NCBI GenBank assembly: GCA_016210375.1
Contig: JACQUH010000336.1
Coordinates: 1-7,424, forward strand
Source of the DNA: Chloroflexota bacterium
GTDB taxonomy: Bacteria; Chloroflexota; Dehalococcoidia; Lucifugimonadales; JACPCL1
Direction: 5' to 3'
DNA: 7,424 nucleotides
Shown piece by piece: positions 1 to 5,507 of this stretch. The stretch's first letter is position 1, and the number at the start of each line of letters is the position of its first letter. Under the pieces are notes generated by a model that worked only from the letters and a program-made list of their open reading frames with translations, was not told the origin of the DNA and ran no database searches. Made by a program: the position numbers and the translations under genes.

Positions 1-90
1 TACTACGACAAAGGCGAGAATGTGGAGGATGCCACCCAGCAGGCCGGCCAGACCACCCCATCTCAGAACGTTTTTCTCTTGCTCCATCAT
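1..90 (-). CDS. Partial N-terminus of a probable integral membrane protein
   Basis: The minus strand reads from ATG at 90-88 to the window edge without a stop, giving 30 residues that begin MMEQEKNVLRWGG. After a short charged head comes a Gly/Leu-rich hydrophobic run (LAGLLGGILHILAFVVV), typical of a first transmembrane helix with the N-terminus in the cytoplasm. A Shine-Dalgarno-like GGGAG lies at 99-95, 4 bases before the first ATG and 7 before the second (87-85), so the second Met may be the real start. The body of the gene is outside the window and no function can be assigned. Small multi-pass proteins of unknown function with this kind of opening are common in Chloroflexota, but that is only an impression. 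Confidence 0.6.
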   Translation of the reverse strand, partial: MMEQEKNVLRWGGLAGLLGGILHILAFVVV

Positions 91-170
91 TTGTCTCCCA
101 GGTGCCGCTTACGTCTCCGAAGTGTCTCACTTTGCGAGTGATTGTGAAACAGGAAGGAAATAAATGCAAG

Positions 171-203
171 TGGTGCCCCGCCTACCAGGACTCGAACCCA
201 GGT
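171..203 (-). other. tRNA 3'-end-like sequence (T-arm, acceptor strand, CCA); probable remnant
   Basis: Read on the minus strand, this contains CTGGG-TTCGAGT-CCTGG, a T-arm with the invariant TTCGA loop (the stem needs two G-T wobbles). It is followed by TAGGCGGGGC and ACCA, as at the end of a tRNA with an encoded CCA. The geometry is off: three extra bases lie between the T-stem and the best acceptor strand GCGGGGC. The only nearby 5' partner, GCCCCAC at 274-268, would give a 104-base molecule with one mismatch and no recognisable D-arm. I therefore read it as a partial or decayed tRNA end, as often found at integration sites, and not as a working tRNA. It could also be chance similarity. 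Confidence 0.3.
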
Positions 204-297
204 CAGCGAGGTAAGGCGAAGGTCTTCTCGAAAGTCCGGGTCGGAGTTTTACCTTTCGTACCGTATGGTGGGGCTCTGTGGACAGCACTCGAACTTT

Positions 298-326
298 CTC
301 AGGCCTGACCTGGTGCCCAGGCTGAG
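298..326. repeat. Imperfect inverted repeat / hairpin
   Basis: CTCAG at 298-302 pairs with CTGAG at 322-326, and CCTGG at 309-313 pairs with CCAGG at 317-321 around a TGC loop, leaving a six-base bulge on one side. An alternative pairing of CCTG at 304-307 with CAGG is also possible. On the plus strand a short T-run follows after a few bases (CTTTTGG at 331-337), but it is too weak and too far to call an intrinsic terminator. No gene on either strand clearly ends into it. Its loop repeats TGGTGCCC, also found at 171-178 in the tRNA-like segment. Confidence 0.35.
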
Positions 327-463
327 GCAGCTTTTGGCCCGACACTAGCCGCCGACACTGGCAGCCGGAAGAACTCCCCTGCCGCTCTTCTCCCGCATGC
401 GCTTGTGACCATCCCCGTCGAGCCAGGCGTACACGGCATCGATATATATCTAGGCGACTCACC

Positions 464-1774
464 TCAACTATGGCCTCTAAGTTCAGACACCAGTTTTCCT
501 TGAGCTGATTTGGGAAGCACCAAAGACCTAGCTCTTGCTCTCACCAATAGGTCATCATACGTTATCACGTTCAAATTCTTATACTCGTCAAGTACCGATC
601 TACGTTCCATATCGTCGTAAAAACCTGGCCCGCGACCAATAACCACGGTTACCTTCGGTCTGAAAACATTTAACCCATATAACCGATAGAAGCGGGCTCG
701 GTTCTCCCTGTCCTCGAAATAATTGCGGTATTCCCGTAATTGATTCAACGCTAAGGTCATTGCTCTTGAAAATCCAACTCGGTTGTGTGGCCCATTTAAC
801 AAAGCCTCATTTGGCTTCTTCAGATCTATAATATCTGCAAAACTTGACCCAATTCTTTCAATGAAGAAGTCGGGCACCAACGTGTTGCCGCTGTCTGAAC
901 ATACTACCAGTTGGCTATGTAGCGCTTTGTACTCTGAGCCTAGCAGGAACTTAGGATGTCGCTCAAAGAACCGTTGTAGCTGCAATTCTGATATATCAGG
1001 CTTGTTAATCAGCCACTCAAGTTCTGCGACTTCCGTTGGCAAGAATAGAGGGTGATCCTCGTTAATGCTCACCTTGGCAACAAAAAAGTGCTCGCCCGCA
1101 TTGGCCCGCTCATCGAAGACCGTATACGCGTCGAACAAATTCAACCTACGGATGAAGAACTTGTTGTTCTCCATCTGAAGGGAATATACGATGTTTTCAA
1201 CAAAGGGTTCGGCCCAAGCCAGATACTTTATCTGTTTCTCAACTTCCTCTGCCCTGACTCTGAATTCATGGAGAATCTCTTCAAACGCAGGATGGCTGTC
1301 CTCGTCTTCCGTCCAATCAGGGTGATGGCGCAATTCTAGCAGTGACATGAGGAGGTCACTGCTATTTATGGTATCCCGACGGGCAACAATTGCACGAGCG
1401 ATTGAAGTGTCGAGGAGCCAGGAATTATTCTCAAATGCTGCTGACCAATACTTCTCAGACTGAGGAAACCAGCTATCGCCTGCTGCTTGCCGATTTTTTT
1501 CAAGCAGTCGGCGCTGGAATGCTGCTATCGGAATTCCCAGATTTTGAAGGGCAGGGCGCGCTACTGTATTTGCGCGAATAAGCCCGTGCAGGGCCAGTTC
1601 AGAGTAGACATCTGACCCCACCCTTCTGGCAGTGGCGAATATAGCCTTGCAAGCTTCGTAAGCTTTTTCAGAAAGGTGCAGTCCCTTAGCTGCCAGCGCT
1701 TCGGGGATATTCCCCACGCCAGGGGGCGACCAACCTTGGAACGATATTGGTTCTGTCCGCGGATGCATTGGCAT
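464..1774 (-). CDS. Shedu-like (DUF4263) nuclease with Clp-N-type N-terminal domain
   Basis: Predicted 436-residue anti-phage defence protein of the Shedu (SduA) type. Residues about 245-415 match the DUF4263 PD-(D/E)XK nuclease. An opening helix (ELQLQRFFERHPKFLLG) leads to PDFFIER with Asp302, then ADIIDLKKP with Asp317 and Lys319, then Gln345 in NQLREYR. The motif is D-LK where many relatives have E-LK, a conservative change. Residues about 34-93 (LSEKAYEACKAIFATARRVG, then SELALHGLI and ALQNLGIPIAAF) follow the pattern of a ClpA/B/C N-terminal repeat. A weaker second repeat follows at about 117-148 (IARAIVARRD, SSDLLMSLLEL). There is no AAA+ Walker motif, so this is not a Clp ATPase. By inference the Clp-N part senses a signal or partner and the nuclease part cuts nucleic acid. 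No partner defence gene is visible. The start is uncertain: the ribosome binding site before ATG 1774 is weak (AGGT), and Met3 is possible. Composition is lower in GC than the flanking genes, suggesting transfer. Confidence 0.8.
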   Translation of the reverse strand: MPMHPRTEPISFQGWSPPGVGNIPEALAAKGLHLSEKAYEACKAIFATARRVGSDVYSELALHGLIRANTVARPALQNLGIPIAAFQRRLLEKNRQAAGDSWFPQSEKYWSAAFENNSWLLDTSIARAIVARRDTINSSDLLMSLLELRHHPDWTEDEDSHPAFEEILHEFRVRAEEVEKQIKYLAWAEPFVENIVYSLQMENNKFFIRRLNLFDAYTVFDERANAGEHFFVAKVSINEDHPLFLPTEVAELEWLINKPDISELQLQRFFERHPKFLLGSEYKALHSQLVVCSDSGNTLVPDFFIERIGSSFADIIDLKKPNEALLNGPHNRVGFSRAMTLALNQLREYRNYFEDRENRARFYRLYGLNVFRPKVTVVIGRGPGFYDDMERRSVLDEYKNLNVITYDDLLVRARARSLVLPKSAQGKLVSELRGHS

Positions 1775-2057
1775 GGGTCTCTACCTACGGGAATCTTACT
1801 CTAAGCAATCTTTGGTAGCAAGGTCTAACCGGACTTGTTTGCCATGCCCTCTTGGCAGATCTGACACCGCGAGTTCGAATGTTTATGGTGGGCCAAAGGG
1901 AATTCGAAAATTACGTGGTGTTCATCGCCTCTGTTCCACCATAGCCTTTTGTCCCCCCAAGGGTCAAGGTTACACCCTAGCTCGCTATACCTCCAAAGCT
2001 GAGAGGGGAGGTCCCGCAAAGCTGCTTAGTATTCCTTGTCAGCCAAAGGGAAGGGGA
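1775..2057. other. Spacer between priA and the Shedu-like gene; one doubtful small ORF
   Basis: This stretch of 283 bases has no gene I can support and no clear terminator after priA. The best open frame is on the minus strand, from TTG at 2019 to the stop at 1825 (64 codons). It is rich in Trp and His (WGDKRLWWNRGDEHHVIFEF) and has Cys16 and a late C-x2-C (RCQIC) that could bind a metal. It lacks a good ribosome binding site (AAGGA lies too far upstream), has no ATG, and I recognise no family. It might be the remains of a gene accompanying the defence protein, as it would read into it with a gap of about 50 bases. Plus-strand frames here look random. Confidence 0.4.
1793..1821 (-). promoter_or_regulatory. 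Possible sigma70-type promoter for the Shedu-like gene
   Basis: On the minus strand, TTGCTA (1821-1816) and TAAGAT (1798-1793) are separated by 17 bases, each matching four of six consensus positions. Transcription would begin about 12-15 bases before the ATG at 1774, leaving a very short leader that fits the weak ribosome binding site. Such matches occur by chance in AT-richer DNA, so this is tentative. Confidence 0.3.
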
Positions 2058-4277
2058 TCACACCACTGAAATCGGGTCCACGTCCACCACCCACCCATCC
2101 GGCACCTCCACCTTGTCCAGCAGCAGGCGCGGGCCCGGCCCCCGCAGGAGGATGTGCCAGCGGTAGCGTCCCCGCACACGCAAGGGATAGGCAGGCGCTG
2201 GCCCCATCAGCTCCACCTCCTCCAGGCCCCACGCCTGCTGCTGCTGGCGCAGCGCCCGGCCCATGCGCGCCGCCTCCCGCTCGGCCAGGGCGGCGTTGGT
2301 ATGGGCGTACACCAGCCGCACCATGCGGCTGAAGGGCGGCAGGCGCTGGCGGCGGCGGAACGCGATCTCGTTGCGATAGAACCCGCCGTAGTCCTGGTGC
2401 GCCGCCAGGGCCACGGCGTAGTGGTCCGGCCGGTAGGTCTGGATGATGGCCGTGCCTGGCACCCCTCCCCTGCCTGCCCGGCCCGCCACCTGGCACAGCA
2501 GTTGAAAAGCGCGCTCGCTGGAGCGGAAGTCTGGCAGGTGCAGGCCGATGTCCGCCAGCACCACCCCCACCAGGGTGACGCTGGGCACATGCAGGCCCTT
2601 GGTGACCATCTGCGTGCCCACCAGCACCTGGGCCTCGCCCCTGGCGAAGCGCTCCAGCACTCCATCCTGTGCCTGAAGTCCGGCGGCCACGTCCCTGTCC
2701 CAACGCAGCACCGCAACCCCTGGGTGCAGCGCCTCCAGCTCCGCCACCACCCGCTGGGTGCCCAGCCCCAGGCGCCGTATGCGAGGGCTGCGGCACTTGG
2801 GGCAGCGGGCCACGGGCAGCCGGCGACGGTTGCACTGGTGGCACACCAATCTGTCCGTGGCCGAGTGGTAGGTCAGGGGCACGTCGCAACCCGCGCACCG
2901 CATCACGTGGCCGCAGTCCCGGCACTGGACAATGCCTGATTCGCCCCGCCGGTTGATGAAGAGAATGGCCTGCTCGCCCCGGCCCAGCGTCTCCTGCAGC
3001 GCCCGCTGTAGACGGCGACTGAAGATACCTCGGTGGCCCTCCCGCAGCTCCCGGCGCATGTCCACCACCTCCACCTGGGCCAGGGGCATTGGCGTGGCCT
3101 GATGGCCGCCGATGCGCTGGGGCAGCTCCAGCAGCGTCAGGCGTCCCGATGTCGTCGGCAGTGCGGCCCGGTGATACACAGCCACATCCGGCGTGGCGCT
3201 GCCCAGCACCACCGTCGCCCCCACCTGCTGGGCCAAGCGCTGGGCCACCGTCCGGGCGTGGTAGCGGGGATCCCTATCGTGCTGTTTGTAGGTCCACTCG
3301 TGCTCTTCGTCCAGGACGACGAGGCCCAGGGGCCGCAACGGGGCGAAGAGGGCGCTGCGGGAGCCTACTACCACCTGGTACTGGCCGCGGGTGATGCCCC
3401 ACCAGGCGCTGCGGTGCTCCGACGGGGAGAGACGGCTATGGAGCACCGCCACCTGGCCGGGGAAGCGCGCCTGGAACTGCCGTACCGTCTGGGGCGTCAA
3501 GGAGATCTCCGGCACCAGCACGATGCCCCTCCTGGCCCCTGCGATACAGGCGGCCAGGGCCTGGAGGTACACCTCGGTCTTGCCGCTGCCGGTGACGCCT
3601 TGGAGCAGGAAGGCCTTGTAGGAGCGCGCGCCCAGGGCAGCGGCGATCTCTTCCAGGGCATGGGACTGCTCCGGAGTAGTCCGGAAGGGCGGCTCGCCCT
3701 CCTGCGGCTCTGGTCCCGGCTGGACAGCCTCCAGTGTGGCAGGGGAAGTGAGCCGCCGCCAGAGCCAGGCGCGGGTCAGGGTCCCACGGCGCAGCAGGCG
3801 ATCAAGGGAGTGCTGGTCCCCCTGGCCCAGCCGGCGGCGCAGGATGTCTTCCCGCAGGCGTTGCCGCCGCCCGGGGAACTGGGCCAGGATGCGCTCTCGC
3901 AAGGCGCTGCTCACCCCCGCCAGGGCCTCGGCATCGGGGCGTAGGACCAGGGTCACGGTGCGCCCACGGCTGCCCGGCGGGAGCATCAGTGTCAGAGCAT
4001 CGTAAAGAGGAGACAGGTAGTAGTCGCTGATCCAGCCAGCCAGGTCTAGCTGCTCGGGGTCAAGCACGGGGCCAAGCTCGTCCGCTCTGGCGATGGGTTT
4101 GACCGGGTCTATAGTGGTGGCCTCGCTGAGCCTCATTACCACGCCATCGGCCATCCGCGGGCCAAAGGGGACTTGCACCATCTGGCCAGGGGCAACGGTC
4201 ATCTCAGGGGGGATGGAGTAGGTGAAGGTGCGGGTGCCCCGGATGGGGGCGTCTACGGCCACTTCGGCGTAGGGCAT
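2058..4277 (-). CDS. priA: Primosomal replication restart helicase PriA
   Basis: PriA is the 3'-to-5' superfamily 2 helicase that recognises stalled or collapsed forks and reloads the replicative helicase in the cytoplasm. The 739-residue product is of normal length. Residues 1-100 form the DNA-binding domain (MPYAEVAVDAPIRGTRTFTY). The helicase core has Walker A GVTGSGKT (227-234), DEEH (323-326), GSATP (359-363), GTQM..KGL (554-562) and QVAGRAGRG (596-604). The zinc-binding insert has all eight cysteines in four pairs (452/455, 461/464, 479/482, 492/495). The C-terminal domain has RLPPFSRMVRL and ends in VDVDPISVV. I chose ATG 4277-4275 over the upstream ATG at 4304 because homology starts at MPYAEV and GGAGG lies 6 bases before it (4288-4284). 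It lies 95 bases downstream of rplS on the same strand, probably in one transcript. Confidence 0.96.
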   Translation of the reverse strand: MPYAEVAVDAPIRGTRTFTYSIPPEMTVAPGQMVQVPFGPRMADGVVMRLSEATTIDPVKPIARADELGPVLDPEQLDLAGWISDYYLSPLYDALTLMLPPGSRGRTVTLVLRPDAEALAGVSSALRERILAQFPGRRQRLREDILRRRLGQGDQHSLDRLLRRGTLTRAWLWRRLTSPATLEAVQPGPEPQEGEPPFRTTPEQSHALEEIAAALGARSYKAFLLQGVTGSGKTEVYLQALAACIAGARRGIVLVPEISLTPQTVRQFQARFPGQVAVLHSRLSPSEHRSAWWGITRGQYQVVVGSRSALFAPLRPLGLVVLDEEHEWTYKQHDRDPRYHARTVAQRLAQQVGATVVLGSATPDVAVYHRAALPTTSGRLTLLELPQRIGGHQATPMPLAQVEVVDMRRELREGHRGIFSRRLQRALQETLGRGEQAILFINRRGESGIVQCRDCGHVMRCAGCDVPLTYHSATDRLVCHQCNRRRLPVARCPKCRSPRIRRLGLGTQRVVAELEALHPGVAVLRWDRDVAAGLQAQDGVLERFARGEAQVLVGTQMVTKGLHVPSVTLVGVVLADIGLHLPDFRSSERAFQLLCQVAGRAGRGGVPGTAIIQTYRPDHYAVALAAHQDYGGFYRNEIAFRRRQRLPPFSRMVRLVYAHTNAALAEREAARMGRALRQQQQAWGLEEVELMGPAPAYPLRVRGRYRWHILLRGPGPRLLLDKVEVPDGWVVDVDPISVV

Positions 4278-4283
4278 GGGCGC

Positions 4284-4288
4284 CCTCC
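4284..4288 (-). promoter_or_regulatory. Ribosome binding site of priA
   Basis: GGAGG on the minus strand, six bases before the ATG at 4277. It decides the start in favour of this codon rather than the in-frame ATG at 4304, which would add nine residues not expected in PriA. Confidence 0.7.
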
Positions 4289-4372
4289 GGGAGAAATGGG
4301 GCAATGGCTATTCAGTCTGTTGCGGCGGGGCAGTACCCCAAAGGGGCAGGGAGACCGTGGATAAGGGGACGG

Positions 4373-4780
4373 CTACTCGGCCTGGACGGACTCAGAAGAA
4401 GGGGAAAGCTCGGCGGGCTGGACCTGAGCTTGAGGCTGCACGCCCCGTCCTTCCCTGATTCGGGCGGCCTTGCCGAAACGGCCTCTCAGGTAGTAGAGCC
4501 TGGCCCGGCGCACGTGACCCCGGCGCAAGACCGACACAGACTCCAGGCGCGGAGAGTGCAGCGGGTAGGTCAGCTCTATGCCAATGCCCCGGGTCACCCG
4601 GCGGATCGTGAATGTGGAACCTATGCCTGCACGGTGGCGGCGTATCACTACGCCGTCCAGCGTCTGGACGCGCTCCCGGTTGCCCTCAATCACTCGCAAG
4701 TTGATGCGAACAGTGTCACCAGCGCGGAACTCCTCTACCTTGGAGTTGGAGGGGACGGGAAGAAGTGCATTCAGGTTCAT
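4373..4780 (-). CDS. rplS: 50S ribosomal protein L19
   Basis: L19 is a protein of the large ribosomal subunit at the 30S-50S interface. The 135-residue product shows the family signature throughout: FRAGDTVRINLRVIEGNRER (18-37), QTLDGVVIRR, STFTIRRVTRGIGIELTYPL, then the LHSPRLESVSVLRRGHVRRA region and ARLYYLRGRFGKAARIRE. The usual length is about 115 residues. The excess is a C-terminal tail of roughly 20 residues rich in Gln, Pro, Ser and Glu (ending SSESVQAE) that looks disordered. In many bacteria rplS follows trmD, but here it is the first gene of its unit, followed by priA. Its ribosome binding site is weak: GGGG about ten bases before the ATG. The strong AGGAGG further upstream lies in the promoter spacer, so it should not be in the mRNA. 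Confidence 0.97.
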   Translation of the reverse strand: MNLNALLPVPSNSKVEEFRAGDTVRINLRVIEGNRERVQTLDGVVIRRHRAGIGSTFTIRRVTRGIGIELTYPLHSPRLESVSVLRRGHVRRARLYYLRGRFGKAARIREGRGVQPQAQVQPAELSPSSESVQAE

Positions 4781-4827
4781 GCGGTGCAGACCCCTAGCTT
4801 CTTAAAGTAAACAGTCTCAGAAGGTAG

Positions 4828-4856
4828 AGTGTATCCTCCTTGGGCCAGGTTGTAAA
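4828..4856 (-). promoter_or_regulatory. Sigma70-type promoter of the rplS-priA unit
   Basis: On the minus strand TTTACA (4856-4851) and TACACT (4833-4828) are spaced by exactly 17 bases, each five of six to consensus. Transcription would start near 4821, about 40 bases before the rplS ATG. It stands back to back with the plus-strand promoter at 4869-4897, the two -35 boxes being 12 bases apart. Confidence 0.6.
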
Positions 4857-4868
4857 GGAGCCGCAATG

Positions 4869-4897
4869 TTGACATATCGCTGAATTTTGGTGATAAT
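4869..4897 (+). promoter_or_regulatory. Sigma70-type promoter of the cNMP-fold gene
   Basis: A perfect TTGACA (4869-4874), a 17-base spacer and GATAAT (4892-4897, five of six) make this the best promoter in the window. The expected start is near 4904, giving a leader of about 37 bases that contains the ribosome binding site AGGGAGGT at 4926-4933, seven bases before the ATG at 4941. Confidence 0.7.
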
Positions 4898-4940
4898 CGC
4901 ACCTCTCCGAGGGATGACCGGCGAAAGGGAGGTGGAGGCT

Positions 4941-5423
4941 ATGACGATAGCAGAGGTTCTCCTGAGGTGCAGCCTCTTCTCGTGCATGGGCGAAGAGGAG
5001 TTGCAGCGCATCGTACCCCTGTGCACGCGGCTGGCTGCCGCGGACGGCGCGACGTTTTTCCGGCAGGGCCAGCCTGCCCGGTCCCTATACGTGCTAGAGA
5101 GCGGCAAGGCGGGGCTGGAGCTTTCCGTGCAGCGACCTGACGGCTACGGATATGCCAACCCGACCATGGTGGCCCTTCTGGCTCCCGGGGAGGCTTTTGG
5201 CTGGTCTGCGGTGGTGCCGCCCCATATTATGACCCTCTCCGCCCACTCGGTGGGCCCCAGCAACGTCCTCCTGGTTGACGGCCAGGCCCTGCGGGAGATG
5301 CTTCAGAGGCACAGAGACATGGGGTACACCTTCATGGCCGGCCTTTCCCAGCTCTTGGCGGAGCGCCTCATGCAGACTCGGGAGACGCTGATCTACGAGC
5401 GCGGCTGGGCGGTGCGGGTCTAA
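4941..5423 (+). CDS. Stand-alone cyclic-nucleotide-binding-fold (Crp-type) protein without HTH
   Basis: This 160-residue protein carries the Crp/Fnr effector-domain fold. Residues 7-25 are the entry helices (LLRCSLFSCMGEEELQRI). Then come the beta-roll strands: GATFFRQGQPARSLYVLESG (36-55), a strand region through residue 80, and LLAPGEAFGWSAVV (79-92). The roll closes with NVLLVDGQALREML (108-121), and long helices run to the end (FMAGLSQLLAERLMQTRETL). No winged-helix DNA-binding domain follows, since the gene stops where Crp would have one. The phosphate cassette lacks the Arg-Ser/Thr-Ala that grips cAMP: the corresponding stretch is TLSA, residues 98-101. It may therefore bind another ligand or none. 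I chose ATG 4941 over upstream 4887 because of its spaced ribosome binding site and because homology begins there. It is transcribed divergently from rplS; its role is unknown, plausibly a sensor or partner subunit. Confidence 0.85.
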   Translation: MTIAEVLLRCSLFSCMGEEELQRIVPLCTRLAAADGATFFRQGQPARSLYVLESGKAGLELSVQRPDGYGYANPTMVALLAPGEAFGWSAVVPPHIMTLSAHSVGPSNVLLVDGQALREMLQRHRDMGYTFMAGLSQLLAERLMQTRETLIYERGWAVRV

Positions 5424-5449
5424 GGTTCGCTAGCAGCGTTCCCGCACCT

Positions 5450-5478
5450 TTGACTAATCCGCAGTCCCCACCAATAAT
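5450..5478 (+). promoter_or_regulatory. Probable sigma70-type promoter of the comM-family gene
   Basis: TTGACT (5450-5455) and AATAAT (5473-5478) lie 17 bases apart, each five of six to consensus, in the 84-base gap after the cNMP-fold gene. Transcription would start near 5485, about 20 bases before the ATG at 5508. The gene could thus be expressed independently, although read-through from the upstream gene is also likely since no terminator is seen. Confidence 0.5.
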
Positions 5479-5507
5479 AGGGGCCACCCACACAGCACGA
5501 GGCTCCT

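Larger units (their letters stand above)
91..463. other. Intergenic stretch with no convincing gene
   Basis: This 373-base gap lies between the left-edge membrane protein start and the stop of the Shedu-like gene. It contains the tRNA-like 3' end (171-203) and several inverted repeats. CCAGGTCAG at 198-206 is perfectly mirrored by CTGACCTGG at 305-313, and a hairpin-forming segment lies at 298-326. On the minus strand a stop-to-stop open frame of 34 codons (449-345) has no start codon near its beginning. It reads DAVYAWLDGDGHKRMREKSG in its first half and looks protein-like, so it may be the decayed tail of a gene, but I do not recognise it. Longer open frames here, on either strand, have no ribosome binding site and cross the tRNA-like segment, so I do not call them genes. 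Confidence 0.5.

Noticed and set aside
171..274. A complete working tRNA
   Set aside because: The only possible 5' acceptor gives a 104-base molecule with a mismatch, no D-arm consensus and misplaced spacing after the T-arm.
127..462. Minus-strand 111-codon frame after the nuclease gene
   Set aside because: It runs through the tRNA-like segment, has no recognisable domain and is Arg/Gly/Ser-rich.
2026..2925. Minus-strand open frame of 299 codons overlapping priA
   Set aside because: It is in a different frame of priA on the same strand, with a Gly/Pro/Ala/Arg-only composition and no family signature.
2154..3944. Plus-strand open frames of 261 and 303 codons opposite priA
   Set aside because: They are shadows of priA in high-GC DNA, with no ribosome binding site and no recognisable motif.
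4327..4346. Terminator between rplS and priA (CCCCAAAGGGG)
   Set aside because: The stem is only four base pairs and no T-run follows on the minus strand, so read-through into priA is expected.
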